Shown: positions 36,311 through 45,019, counted from the stretch's first letter. The stretch is 64,000 nucleotides of DNA from Opitutia bacterium (GCA_016187945.1 JACPIT010000004.1:186001-250000); one strand, 5' to 3'. Notes: a model not told the origin generated them from the letters alone. A program made the numbers and translations.

Positions 36311-36769
36311 TCAGCTCGCGCCTGTGACGCGCCCCGTTTCCTCCGCCGTCGCCGGCCGCGCCGCCACCAGCTCGACCTCGAAATGCAGCGTCGCGCTCGC
36401 CAGCGGATGATTCGCGTCGAGCGTCACCGCGTCGCCCTCGACCGCCACAATCGTCACCACCGGCGCAAACTGATCCGGCCCGGTCATGAATTGATCGCCC
36501 ACGCGCACCTCGCCCTCGATCGGCAACTGCGCCCGCGACACGCGCTGCACCAATTCCGGATCGCGCACGCCGTAAGCCTCCGCCGGCGGCACGACGACCT
36601 CGCGCCGCTCGCCCACCGTCATCGCAACGAGCACCTGCTCGAGTCCGGGCACGATTTGCTGCGCGCCCTCGACGAAATTCAGCGGCTCACCGCCGCCACG
36701 CGACGTGTCGAGCACGCGCCCGTCGGCATCGCGGAGCGTGTAGTGGAAGGTGAGGCAGCGAGTGGACAT
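36311..36769 (-). CDS. FKBP-type peptidyl-prolyl isomerase, SlyD-like
   Basis: 152 residues from ATG 36769; the frame is open a few codons upstream with a TTG. The FKBP core is [63 protein letters not shown], with the insert-in-flap region ([25 protein letters not shown]) and the closing [21 protein letters not shown]. It accelerates proline isomerisation and has chaperone activity. The His-rich metal-binding tail of E. coli SlyD is missing. Confidence 0.9.
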   Translation of the reverse strand: MSTRCLTFHYTLRDADGRVLDTSRGGGEPLNFVEGAQQIVPGLEQVLVAMTVGERREVVVPPAEAYGVRDPELVQRVSRAQLPIEGEVRVGDQFMTGPDQFAPVVTIVAVEGDAVTLDANHPLASATLHFEVELVAARPATAEETGRVTGAS

Positions 36770-36827
36770 TCGCGCCAAGTGACGAGCGAACCGAAGCGAG
36801 TGACAAGAGGGAATTCGTGTAACCTGG

Positions 36828-36916
36828 CAGGACCGGCTTCAGCCGGTCCAAATCGAGCCGCATTCGCGTGTGACCAGCGATCGGAGTATCTGTGGGCCGG
36901 CTGAAGCCGGCCCCAC
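36828..36916. repeat. REP-like paired palindrome (CGGCTTCAGCCGG subtype)
   Basis: Left arm 36828-36849 (CAGGACCGGCTTCAGCCGG) and inverted right arm 36892-36916 (GGGCCGGCTGAAGCCGG). Nearly the same sequence as the copy at 234-325, except that the GTAGG ends have mutated to CAGG and CCCAC. Confidence 0.75.
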
Positions 36917-39454
36917 TCACGTCTCCTGCCGCAAGACTTCCAGCGGCGGATGATCGCAAATGCCGCGACTCGAGAGCAGGCCGGTGACGACCGTCACCGC
37001 ACTCACCGCCAGCCAGCCGAGCACGAGCACCTCCGGCGCCGGCGTGCTCCACTTCATGTTGAAGATGAAACGCGCCAGCCCCCAATTCGCCCCCACCGCC
37101 AGCACCGCACCCACCGCCGCGCCGAGCGTCCCGAGCGCGAGATACTCCGCCAGCATGATGCGGTTCACCTGCCGCTTCGTCGCGCCGAGCGTGCGCAGCA
37201 GCACGCTCTCGCGCACTCGCTGGCTCCGCCCGATCAACACCGCGCCCGCCAGCACAATCACGCCCGTCACCACCGTGAACAGAGCGAGAAACTCCACGAC
37301 GAACGACGCCTTCGCGTAAACGCTGTCGATCGTCTGGAGAATCAGCCCGAGATCGATCGCCGAGACGTTCGGGTGCTCGCGCACGACCGCCTGCTGCACG
37401 CGAGCCGACACGCCGGCGTCCGCCGCGCGCAGCGCCATCACGTGAAACTTCGGCGCGCCCTCGAGCACGCCTTCCGGAAACACGACGAAGAAATTCGGCG
37501 ATAGCCGCTGCCATTCGACGTGCCGCAGGCTGCTGACGACCGTCTTCACCGGCACGCCCTGCACGTCGAACTCGATCTTGTCGCCGAGCGTCACGCCGAG
37601 GTCGCGCGCAACGCTTTCCTCGAGTGAAACCGGCACCTCCTCCACGCCCGCCGGTGCGCGGCCTTCAAACTTTCCCGCGATCACCCTCTCCGTTTCCGCG
37701 AGCGCGCCGCGGAACGTCGAGCGATACTCGCGTCGCACCGTCCACGCCGCCACGCGCGCGGTTTTGTCCTTCAACACGTCGGCGATCGGCCGGCCCTTCA
37801 ACGCGCTGATGCGCATCGTGACGATCGGCGCCTGCGCGCGCACCGGCGCGCCGTTGTCGGCGGCGATCTTCGCGACGGAGTCGACCTGATCGTCCTGGAT
37901 GTCGAACAGCATCAAATTCGGCCGGTCGCCGCCGCCCATCACGCGCAACTGCCCGAGCAGCGTGTCGCGCGTCAGGTAGAGCGTCATCATCAGGAACGTG
38001 CCCATGCCGAGCGAGACCAGCAGCAGCACGGTGCGATTGTTCGGCCGGTAGAGATTCGCCACGCCCTGCCGCCACGCGAATGGCAACCGCCGCAAATTCA
38101 GCCGCTGCGCAGTCCACGCGATCAGTTTCGCGAGTCCCGCGAGCACTGCGAAACCGACGAGCAACGCCCCGGCGAAACCGACGCCCCAGGCGAGCCGTCC
38201 CGTCTGGAGAATCGCAAACGCGAACACGATGCCGACGATCGCCACGAGCAGCAGCACGCGCAGCCAGTCGCGTCCGCCGCCGTTGGCGTCGGCGAACGCC
38301 GAGCGGATCGCCAGCAGCGGCGACACGCGCCGCACTTCGAGCAACGGCAGCAGCGCGAAGAGCACGCTGATCAACACGCCCGCTCCCACGCCGCTCGCCA
38401 CGGATTTCCACGAGACAAAAAACTCGAACGAGAACGGCAGAAAATCGCGCAGGAACGTGGGCAATACGAGTTGCGCGCCGATGCCGAGCAACGCGCCGCC
38501 GAGCGCGCCGGCGAGACCGAGACCCACGCCTTGCACGAGGTAGATTGCGAACGCCTTGCCCGAACTCGCGCCGAGGCAGCGCAGCACGGCGACCGTCGGA
38601 ATTTTCTGCCGCACATGCGCGTGCACCGCGCTAGCCACGCCGATCGCGCCGAGAAACAGCGACGAGAAGCCCACGAGCATGAGGAACGAGTTCACGTTCT
38701 GGATCGCGCCGCCGAGCTCGCGCCGGCGTTCCTCGACCGTGTCGAACCCGAGCCGCAACTCGCGGAACCGATCGCGCAGGTCGCGCACCATTTTCTCCAC
38801 GTCCGTGTTCGGGGAAAATTTCAGGTAAACGCGGTAGCGCGCGAGGCTGCCTTGTTTGAGCAGACCGGTGCCTTGGACGGCGGCGAGCGGGATGAACACG
38901 CGCGGCGCCAGCGCCGTCACGCCCGCGGCGGACTCGCCGGGCACTTTCAGGAGACCGCCCGCGACGCGAAACTCGCCCGCGCCGAGCTTGATGGTGTCGC
39001 CGGGCTTGAGACCGTATTGGACGACGACGCCCTCCTCCACGATCGCGTGCGCGCCGCCGCCCGCGAGGAGCGCGCGGGCGTTCGCCGGATCGCTCTGAAA
39101 TTCGCCGTAGAAAGGAAACGCGCCTTCGAGCGCGCGCACTTGGACGAGCCGCGTGGCGCCGTTCGCGGTCGGCGCGACGAGCATGGAGTTGAACGCGATC
39201 TCGCGCGCCTGCTCGCCGCCGAGGCCGGCGATGAATTTCTCTGCCTCCGGCGTGAGCGCCGCGCGCGAGGTGATGACGAGATCGGCGCCGAGGAGCGACT
39301 TGGTCTGATCCTCGATCGCGCCACGGAGGTTGTCGCGCAGCGAGCCGACGGCGACGAGCGCCGCCACGCCGAGCACGATCGCCAGAGAAAACAAAACCAA
39401 CCGCCGCCGCGAAGCCCGCGTATCCCGCCAGGCCATTTTGAGGATGAAGTTCAT
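36917..39454 (-). CDS. FtsX-like ABC transporter permease (YbbP type)
   Basis: 845 residues from ATG 39454; a start at 39502 is open but would extend into repeats. N-terminal helix after MNFILKMAWRDTRASRRRLVLFSLAIVLGVAALVAV, a MacB_PCD-type periplasmic domain, a first FtsX helix block (FLMLVGFSSLFLGAIGVASAVHAHVRQKIPTVAVLRCLGASSGKAF), a second block in the middle, and a third C-terminal block (FLALFTVVTGVIVLAGAVLIGRSQRVRESVLLRTLGATKRQVNRIM) ending ICDHPPLEVLRQE. This double-domain form matches E. coli YbbP. With the LolD-like ATPase and the divergent TesA-like gene it reproduces the ybbA-ybbP/tesA layout. Confidence 0.88.
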   Translation of the reverse strand: MNFILKMAWRDTRASRRRLVLFSLAIVLGVAALVAVGSLRDNLRGAIEDQTKSLLGADLVITSRAALTPEAEKFIAGLGGEQAREIAFNSMLVAPTANGATRLVQVRALEGAFPFYGEFQSDPANARALLAGGGAHAIVEEGVVVQYGLKPGDTIKLGAGEFRVAGGLLKVPGESAAGVTALAPRVFIPLAAVQGTGLLKQGSLARYRVYLKFSPNTDVEKMVRDLRDRFRELRLGFDTVEERRRELGGAIQNVNSFLMLVGFSSLFLGAIGVASAVHAHVRQKIPTVAVLRCLGASSGKAFAIYLVQGVGLGLAGALGGALLGIGAQLVLPTFLRDFLPFSFEFFVSWKSVASGVGAGVLISVLFALLPLLEVRRVSPLLAIRSAFADANGGGRDWLRVLLLVAIVGIVFAFAILQTGRLAWGVGFAGALLVGFAVLAGLAKLIAWTAQRLNLRRLPFAWRQGVANLYRPNNRTVLLLVSLGMGTFLMMTLYLTRDTLLGQLRVMGGGDRPNLMLFDIQDDQVDSVAKIAADNGAPVRAQAPIVTMRISALKGRPIADVLKDKTARVAAWTVRREYRSTFRGALAETERVIAGKFEGRAPAGVEEVPVSLEESVARDLGVTLGDKIEFDVQGVPVKTVVSSLRHVEWQRLSPNFFVVFPEGVLEGAPKFHVMALRAADAGVSARVQQAVVREHPNVSAIDLGLILQTIDSVYAKASFVVEFLALFTVVTGVIVLAGAVLIGRSQRVRESVLLRTLGATKRQVNRIMLAEYLALGTLGAAVGAVLAVGANWGLARFIFNMKWSTPAPEVLVLGWLAVSAVTVVTGLLSSRGICDHPPLEVLRQET

Positions 39455-39465
39455 GAGAAGCAGTT

Positions 39466-39923
39466 GCCCGCGAATTTGCGCGAATGAACGCGAATCATTC
39501 ACGTGGTGAGCGAACGATGCGCTTCCATTCGAGTCCCGGATAGTGACCGAAATTCACCAGCAGCCCGAGTTCATAGCCGGTTGCGTTGAGGTAGTTGAGC
39601 AGCTGTGCGACGTGCTCATCCGTCAATTTTTCGACCGCCTTCAATTCGAGGATGATCTTGTCCCAGCAACTGAAGTCCGGGCTGTAGCCGTGTTTGAGCG
39701 GATGCCCCTTGTAACTGAGCTTGAGTGGCGGCTCGTGGATGAACGGGATGTGCCGGAACCCCAACTCCAGCTCCATGCAGTCGTGATAAACCGGCTCGAG
39801 AAATCCGTTACCCTTCTCGTTGTAGATTTCAAAGCAGGCCCCAACGATCTCGTAGGCTTCCTTTCCGTAAATGAGTTCGCTCATCGTATTCTCCATTCGT
39901 GACAATTCGCGTAATTCGCGGGC
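39466..39923. mobile_element. Candidate GxxExxY cassette bounded by short inverted repeats
   Basis: GCCCGCGAATT at 39466-39476 and its exact inverse AATTCGCGGGC at 39913-39923 enclose only the GxxExxY gene. GCGAAT recurs at 10-bp steps inside the left end and ATTCG at 10/9-bp steps inside the right end. It lies between the permease and ATPase genes of an ABC operon. No transposase or clear target duplication seen, so mobility is inferred from the layout. Confidence 0.5.
39495..39896 (-). CDS. GxxExxY protein (PDDEXK-like)
   Basis: 133 residues from ATG 39896; an ATG at 39884 is equally possible. The family signature order is intact: LIYGKEAYEIVGACFEIYNEKGNGFLEPVYHDCMELEL (the GxxExxY motif is GFLEPVY), FIHEPPLKLSYKGHPL, YSPDFSCWDKIILELKAVEKLTDEHVAQLLNYLNATGYELGLLVNFG. 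The D, E-x-K residues (PDF, LELKA) fit a PD-(D/E)XK nuclease fold, but the activity is unproven. The gene sits inside an ABC transporter operon between repeats. Confidence 0.85.
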   Translation of the reverse strand: MENTMSELIYGKEAYEIVGACFEIYNEKGNGFLEPVYHDCMELELGFRHIPFIHEPPLKLSYKGHPLKHGYSPDFSCWDKIILELKAVEKLTDEHVAQLLNYLNATGYELGLLVNFGHYPGLEWKRIVRSPRE

Positions 39924-39955
39924 CCTGTTTGGTGGTTTGGTGACCGAAAATCGTT

Positions 39956-40645
39956 TCACCCCACGCGCTCGTCGCTCACGACATGGCCGCTGCGGAGGCG
40001 GAGGATGCGCTGGGTTTGCTTCGCGAGTTCGAGGTCGTGCGTGACCAACACCAGCGTCGTGCCGCGCTCGCGGTTCAGGCCGAAGATCAGCTCCACCATC
40101 GTGTGCGCCGTGTCGCCGTCGAGGTTGCCCGTCGGCTCGTCGCAAAAGAGAATCTTCGGCCGGTTGATGAACGCCCGCGCCAGCGCCACGCGCTGCTGTT
40201 CGCCGCCGGAAAGCTGCAACGGATAATGCTCGAGCCGGTCGCCGAGGCCGACGCGCGCGAGCAGCTCCTTGGCCTCCGGCTCGCGCGTGTTGTCGCCGCG
40301 CAGCTCGAGCGGCACGAGCACGTTCTCGAGCGCCGTGAGCGTCGGGATCAGTTGGAAATTCTGGAACACGAACCCGACGCTCTCGTTGCGCACCAGCGCG
40401 CGCTCGTCCTCGGAGAGCCGGCCGATCTCGCGGCCCGCGAGGTGCACGGCGCCGCTGCTCGGCTGATCGAGGCCGGCACAGAGGCCGAGCAACGTCGTCT
40501 TGCCGGAGCCCGACGGACCGACGATCGCGCACGTGCTGCCGGGATCGAGCGTGAAGCTCACGTCTTTCAGCACGGTGAGCCCGCCGGCGGCGGTGGCGTA
40601 GGTCTTGGTGAGGTGCTCGACTTTCAGGATGTTTTGAACACTCAT
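39956..40645 (-). CDS. LolD/YbbA-type ABC transporter ATPase
   Basis: 229 residues from ATG 40645. Walker A VGPSGSGKTT, Q-loop GFVFQNFQLIPTLTALENV, signature LSGGEQQRVALARAFINRP, Walker [18 protein letters not shown] and H-loop LVLVTHDLELAKQ. It would drive the FtsX-like permease encoded after the GxxExxY gene. Its ATG (40643-40645) overlaps the possible ATG of the divergent esterase by two bases, so any promoter for this operon must lie inside the esterase coding region. Confidence 0.92.
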   Translation of the reverse strand: MSVQNILKVEHLTKTYATAAGGLTVLKDVSFTLDPGSTCAIVGPSGSGKTTLLGLCAGLDQPSSGAVHLAGREIGRLSEDERALVRNESVGFVFQNFQLIPTLTALENVLVPLELRGDNTREPEAKELLARVGLGDRLEHYPLQLSGGEQQRVALARAFINRPKILFCDEPTGNLDGDTAHTMVELIFGLNRERGTTLVLVTHDLELAKQTQRILRLRSGHVVSDERVG

Positions 40646-41333
40646 GGGCGCGATGCGGAGTAACACACCCACGCCCCTCGAAAGTGCAAAGTTGTTCGTC
40701 GGACGGCTGATTCGGCGGGCCGGACGGCTCGCTGCGGTGCTGCTCCTCGGCGCGCTCGCGACGAACGCCGCGCACGCCGCGACGAAGACGCTGCTTTTCT
40801 TCGGCGACAGCCTCACCGCCGGCTACGGACTCGCCGATCCGAGCGAGGCTTACCCCGCGCTGATCCAAAAGAAAATCGACGACGCCGGCCTCGCGTGGAA
40901 GGTCGTGAACGCCGGCCTCAGCGGCGAAACGACCGCGGGCGGCTTGCGGCGGCTCGACTGGATTCTGCGACAACCCGTGGACATCTTCGTCCTCGAACTC
41001 GGCGGCAACGACGGCCTGCGCGGCCTCGCGCCGGACGTCACGCGCGCGAACTTGAAAACGATGATCGAGCGCATCCGCGCGAAGCAGCCGCGCGTAGCCA
41101 TCGTGCTCGCCGGCATGCAAGTCCCCACGAACATGGGCCGCGATTACGCCGAGGCGTTCGCGAAAATCTATCCGTCGCTCGCGGAGGCAGAGCGCATTGC
41201 GCTGATCCCGTTTCTCCTCGCAGGCGTGGGCGGCATTCCCGAACTGAACCAGCCCGACGGCATCCATCCGACCGCCACCGGCCATCGAATGGTTGCCGAG
41301 ACGGTGTGGAAGACTATTAAGCCGCTCCTGTGA
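40644..41333 (+). CDS. tesA: TesA-like SGNH/GDSL esterase
   Basis: 229 residues if ATG 40644 is used; starts at 40653 (ATG) or 40692 (TTG) would give a shorter and more usual signal peptide. A hydrophobic signal RLAAVLLLGALATNAAHA precedes the mature start ATKTLLFFGDSLTAGYGL. Block I is FFGDSLTAGYGL with the nucleophile Ser; block II has Gly in NAGLSGETTAGG; block III is LELGGNDGLRG; block V is PDGIHPTATGH with Asp and His. This is a periplasmic lysophospholipase/thioesterase-type enzyme. It diverges from the LolD-like operon as in E. coli. Confidence 0.88.
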   Translation: MGAMRSNTPTPLESAKLFVGRLIRRAGRLAAVLLLGALATNAAHAATKTLLFFGDSLTAGYGLADPSEAYPALIQKKIDDAGLAWKVVNAGLSGETTAGGLRRLDWILRQPVDIFVLELGGNDGLRGLAPDVTRANLKTMIERIRAKQPRVAIVLAGMQVPTNMGRDYAEAFAKIYPSLAEAERIALIPFLLAGVGGIPELNQPDGIHPTATGHRMVAETVWKTIKPLL

Positions 41334-42211
41334 GGCTGACCCCGCCGCTGTTCACGATCGCTCTCGCCACGCTCCTCGCCGCGGTCTCCGCCCGCGCGCA
41401 CGACTTCCGCATGGGCGCGACGCTCACCTACGCGGAAAATTTCAGCCGCACGTCCTTCGCGCCGACGGCGAAAGACGCGAAGCTCGGCGACTTCGACGCC
41501 GCCTACGTGCACGCAAAACAACTCGCGCCGAACTGGACGCTCATCGCCGCCCTCGAGGGCAACGCGGAAGCCGTGAGCCGTTTCTCCGCGATGAACCGCC
41601 TCGGCGCCGGCGCGCGCGCGACGTTGCGCCACAAATTCGGTCTCGGCCCGATGGCGCCCGTGCTCGACGCCGGCGCTGCCTTCACGTCCGTCAATTTCCG
41701 CGAGAGCGGCCGCAGCGGTTGGCGCGAGGAGGCGTTCGCCTCGCTCAGCCAGCGGTTCACCGAAAACTGGCGGGTGGTCGCGACGGCGAGTTGGGAAACC
41801 TTCACGGCAGCGCACGCGCCGTTCGACACGCACGCGCGGCGGCTCGGCCTCGAGACTTACTACGACGTCACCGACACCTGGCAGTTCGGCGCCGGCGCGT
41901 CGCGGCTCGACGGCCAGCTCGTCGCCAACGCCGCGTGGTCCGTCTGGAGCCAGGCGATCGGCGGCGGTCTCGGCCCGACCGTGCAGAACTACTACACGAG
42001 CATCCCGTGGGAAATCACGGACACCTTCGGCGACGGCTGGGTCGCCTATCGCGTGGATTGCCGCGCCGATTTCCGGTGGGCGCAACTCACCGCTCGACTC
42101 ACCGAGCACACGAGCATGCCGTTGCGCTACGAGAGCGTGAAGGTCGTCAACCGCATCGGCATCCGCTACGACTCCGCGTTCTGGTCGCTCGGCGTGCTGC
42201 ACCGCTTCTGA
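41330..42211 (+). CDS. Predicted outer-membrane beta-barrel protein
   Basis: 293 residues from a GTG that overlaps the esterase stop (GTGA). Signal peptide LTPPLFTIALATLLAAVSARA, then amphipathic strands with many aromatic residues (ATLTYAENFSRTSF; WRVVATASWETFTA; FWSLGVLHRF) and a C-terminal Phe. I recognise no named family. It is the first gene of a barrel-cupredoxin-cyclase operon, so it may be a porin or sensor partner for the cupredoxin. Confidence 0.6.
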   Translation: MRLTPPLFTIALATLLAAVSARAHDFRMGATLTYAENFSRTSFAPTAKDAKLGDFDAAYVHAKQLAPNWTLIAALEGNAEAVSRFSAMNRLGAGARATLRHKFGLGPMAPVLDAGAAFTSVNFRESGRSGWREEAFASLSQRFTENWRVVATASWETFTAAHAPFDTHARRLGLETYYDVTDTWQFGAGASRLDGQLVANAAWSVWSQAIGGGLGPTVQNYYTSIPWEITDTFGDGWVAYRVDCRADFRWAQLTARLTEHTSMPLRYESVKVVNRIGIRYDSAFWSLGVLHRF

Positions 42212-43044
42212 TGAAAGAGCCGGAAATCATTCACGACAGCGTGCGTAGCGCCAGTCTCCGCCTGGCGAAACGGATCGACGATGCGCGCGGGGCAATCGGG
42301 GATCGTTCCAGCGGCGCGTCCGAGTCTCTGCCGCCGGTCAAAGACCGGCGCTACCCCCGAACCTCGCTCCGCTCCGCCGCCGCGTTCGCCGCGTTGCTAT
42401 TTGCCGCCTTTTTCGCCGTCGCCCGCGTCGCCGCCGCCGCGCCGACAGCGCTGCCGCCGCCGGCCGACGCCGAAGTGCGCGCCGTCGTCAAGGACGCTAA
42501 AGGCGAAGCCGTGCCGGATGCCGTGATTTCGCTCCACCCGCTCGACGGCGCGCCACTGCCTCCGCCGTCGACCGAGCCCGTCGAGATCGTCCAAAAAGAT
42601 CAGGAATACATGCCTTACGTGACGGCCGTGCGCGTCGGCACGCAGGCGGTTTTCCCCAACCACGACACCGTCCAGCACCACATCTACTCGCTCTCGAAAG
42701 CGAAGCGTTTCGAGAAGCCGCTCTACGCGCCCGGCTCGCGCGAGGCCGTGCTCTTCGATCAACCCGGCGTCGTCACGCTCGGCTGCAACATCCACGATTG
42801 GATGCTCGCCTACGTCGTCGTGCTGCCCACGCCGTATTTCGCGAAAACCGACGCGAGCGGCACGGCGCGCATCGCGGTGCCCGCGGGCAGCTACCGCATC
42901 GAAGTCTGGCATCCGCGCCTCGCCGCGCCCGACGTGCGCGAAGCGAAGCTCGGCCCCGGCGTCGCGCCGCTCGACTATGCGCTGAAACTCAAACCCGACC
43001 GCCGCATCCGCCGCTCGCCCGAAGGCAAGGCCAGCGGTTACTGA
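42211..43044 (+). CDS. Exported cupredoxin-like protein (methylamine-utilisation/plastocyanin type)
   Basis: 277 residues from ATG 42211, overlapping the barrel gene stop. The real signal peptide begins only near residue 52 (SAAAFAALLFAAFFAVARVAAA); the 50 residues before it are encoded by a REP-like palindrome and may not be translated, in which case a TTG near 42394 could be the start. Domain: a beta fold with the copper ligands His in FPNHDTVQHHIYSL and Cys, His and Met in LGCNIHDWML, typical of blue-copper proteins, plus a carboxypeptidase-regulatory-like end (GSYRIEVWHPRLAAP). It likely carries electrons or binds copper in the periplasm. Confidence 0.75.
   Translation: MKEPEIIHDSVRSASLRLAKRIDDARGAIGDRSSGASESLPPVKDRRYPRTSLRSAAAFAALLFAAFFAVARVAAAAPTALPPPADAEVRAVVKDAKGEAVPDAVISLHPLDGAPLPPPSTEPVEIVQKDQEYMPYVTAVRVGTQAVFPNHDTVQHHIYSLSKAKRFEKPLYAPGSREAVLFDQPGVVTLGCNIHDWMLAYVVVLPTPYFAKTDASGTARIAVPAGSYRIEVWHPRLAAPDVREAKLGPGVAPLDYALKLKPDRRIRRSPEGKASGY
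42245..42354. repeat. REP-like paired palindrome within the N-terminal codons of the cupredoxin gene
   Basis: Left arm 42245-42267 (GTAGCGCCAGTCTCCGCCTGGCG) and inverted right arm 42333-42354 (GCCGGTCAAAGACCGGC then GCTAC). It lies between the stop of the barrel gene and the signal peptide of the cupredoxin. The reading frame runs through it without a stop. Confidence 0.65.
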
Positions 43045-43090
43045 GATCATGCGACCGGCCGCGATTTCCGAAGAAAAGCCCGTGGCGCCG

Positions 43091-43167
43091 AGGTGGAGCG
43101 CGTTGACCTCAACGCTCTCCAGGATGCCCGCCCCCGGACAGCGCGTTGAGGTCAAGGCGCTCCACCT
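43091..43167. repeat. Paired palindrome (GCGCGTTGACCTCAACGC subtype)
   Basis: Left 43091-43116 (AGGTGGAGCGCGTTGACCTC, AACGCT) and inverted right 43140-43167 (AGCGCGTTGAGGTCAAGGC, GCTCCACCT) can form one large hairpin or two small ones. The sequence subtype differs from the GTAGG family but the layout is the same. It separates the cupredoxin and cyclase genes. Confidence 0.65.
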
Positions 43168-43191
43168 TCGCGGCAACCGCTTCTCCCGATC

Positions 43192-44910
43192 ATGAGCGGC
43201 GGGTTCCACTTCCGGTATTTTCGCACCCGGCTGATCGTGCTGATCGCCGGCCTGCTCGCGCTCGTGCAAGTCGCGACCTACCTCATCGTCTCGCGCGCGA
43301 ACAACACCAGCGCCCGCCAGCACGCCGAGGAAAGCCTCGATCGCGGCCAGCGTTTCTTCCGCGAAGCCGTCGCCGTCCGCATCGAAGTGCTCGCCAAGAG
43401 CGGCGGCCAGATGGCCAACGACTACGCGCTGCGCCAACTGCTGCTGCACAGCGACACCGACCCGCGCACGATCCGCTCGGCGCTCCTGAATTCCGCGGAG
43501 CGCATCGGCGCGCCCGTCGTCGCGCTCTTCACGACCGACGGCGACCTGATGGCCAACACGCGCGAAGACCTGACCGCCGAGCACTGCGGACCGTTTCAAA
43601 ATCTCATCTCGCTCGCCGCCTCCGACGAGACGCGGATGACCGGCGGCCGTTTCGCCAGCGACTTCGCCTACCTCGACGGCCGTCTGCACGTGCTCGTGAT
43701 CGTGCCGCTCTACGCGCCGTATCCCGAGATCACCCACTGGTTCGGCTTCGCCTCGCCGATCGACGACGAGTTCGCCTCCCGCATCAAGCGGCTCGCCGAT
43801 CTCGATGTCGCGTTCGTCTCCGGCGCGTCCGCCGGCGCGCACCGCGTGCTCGCCACCACGCTCGCTCCCGCGATGGCCGCGGCGCTCGCCCGCGCCGCAC
43901 CCCGCCCGGGCCTCTCCACCGTGCCGCTCGCCGGCGGCGAATACGTGACCTCGCAATTCGCCCTGCCCTTGCTGGGCGACGATCCGGCCGGCGTCGTCCT
44001 CCTCCGCTCGCTCGACGTCGAACTCGCCCCCGCCCGCGCGCTCGGCCGCACGATCCTCCTCGGCACGCTGCTCGGCCTCGCCGTCGCCACTCTCGCCGCA
44101 CTCGGACTCGCGCGCAACCTCAGCCGCCCCGTCCAACAACTCGCCGCGCACACGCGCCACGTCGCCGCCGGCGACTACTCGCAACGCCTCGATTTGCCGC
44201 GCGCCGACGAACTCGGGCAACTCGCCACGGCGTTCAACCAGATGACCGCCGGCCTCGCCGAGCGCGACCGCGTGCGCGATCTGCTCGGCAAAGTCGTGTC
44301 GCCCGAGATCGCCACGCAGCTCCTGCGCTCCGATCTCCAGCTCGGCGGCGAAGAGCGCGAGGTCACGATCCTGTTCTCCGACCTGCGCGACTTCACCACG
44401 CTCAGCGAAAAACTCCCGCCCCGCGAACTGCTCGCGCTCCTCAACCGCTACCTCGATCGCATGAGCGCGATCGTGGAGAAACACGGCGGCGTCATCGACA
44501 AATACATCGGCGACGCGATCATGGCGCTCTTCGGCGCGCCGGTGGCGACCGAGCGCGCCGCCGCCCGCGCCCTCGCCGCCGCGCGCGAAATGAAAGCCGC
44601 GCTCGCCGAGCTGAACCGCGAACTCGCCGCCGAGGGGAAACCTCAGCTCGCGCTCGGCATCGGCATCAACACCGGCCGCGTCGTGGCCGGCAACATGGGC
44701 TCGCACACGCGCCTGAATTACACGGTCATCGGCGACGGTGTGAACCTCGCCTCGCGCCTCGAATCGCTCACGAAAGACGCGAGCTACGGCACGACGATCA
44801 TCGTGAGCGAAGCCACGGCCGTCGCGGCCGATGCCCTCGACGACCTGCGCCCGCTCGGCAGTGTGACGGTGAAGGGCAAAACGAGCGCGGTAAAAATTTT
44901 CGCCGCGTGA
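43192..44910 (+). CDS. Membrane-bound class III adenylate/guanylate cyclase
   Basis: 572 residues. Transmembrane helix at about 12-33 (RLIVLIAGLLALVQVATYLIV), a periplasmic double-Cache-like sensor of about 240 residues, a second helix near 280-303, a HAMP segment (NLSRPVQQLAAHTRHVAAGDYSQRL), a short coil and the catalytic domain. The cyclase domain has the metal Asp pair in VTILFSDLRDFTTLSEKL and HGGVIDKYIGDAIMALFG, and NYTVIGDGVNLASRLESLTK for ribose/base contacts. It makes cAMP (or cGMP) from NTP in response to a periplasmic signal. It probably acts with the upstream barrel and cupredoxin. Confidence 0.88.
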   Translation: MSGGFHFRYFRTRLIVLIAGLLALVQVATYLIVSRANNTSARQHAEESLDRGQRFFREAVAVRIEVLAKSGGQMANDYALRQLLLHSDTDPRTIRSALLNSAERIGAPVVALFTTDGDLMANTREDLTAEHCGPFQNLISLAASDETRMTGGRFASDFAYLDGRLHVLVIVPLYAPYPEITHWFGFASPIDDEFASRIKRLADLDVAFVSGASAGAHRVLATTLAPAMAAALARAAPRPGLSTVPLAGGEYVTSQFALPLLGDDPAGVVLLRSLDVELAPARALGRTILLGTLLGLAVATLAALGLARNLSRPVQQLAAHTRHVAAGDYSQRLDLPRADELGQLATAFNQMTAGLAERDRVRDLLGKVVSPEIATQLLRSDLQLGGEEREVTILFSDLRDFTTLSEKLPPRELLALLNRYLDRMSAIVEKHGGVIDKYIGDAIMALFGAPVATERAAARALAAAREMKAALAELNRELAAEGKPQLALGIGINTGRVVAGNMGSHTRLNYTVIGDGVNLASRLESLTKDASYGTTIIVSEATAVAADALDDLRPLGSVTVKGKTSAVKIFAA

Positions 44911-45003
44911 GTAGGGCCGGTCTGTGACCGGCCTGGTTCATCCCGATCGCGACTCGCATTCGCGAGCCAGGACGCCTTTGAGCCGGTCTTCGACCGGCCC
45001 TAC
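44911..45003. repeat. REP-like paired palindrome (GGTCTGTGACC subtype)
   Basis: Left arm 44911-44933 (GTAGGGCCGGTC, TGT, GACCGGCC) begins right after the cyclase stop. Inverted right arm 44980-45003 ends GACCGGCCCTAC. Confidence 0.8.
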
Positions 45004-45019
45004 CGCGTCCGTTCGCTCA

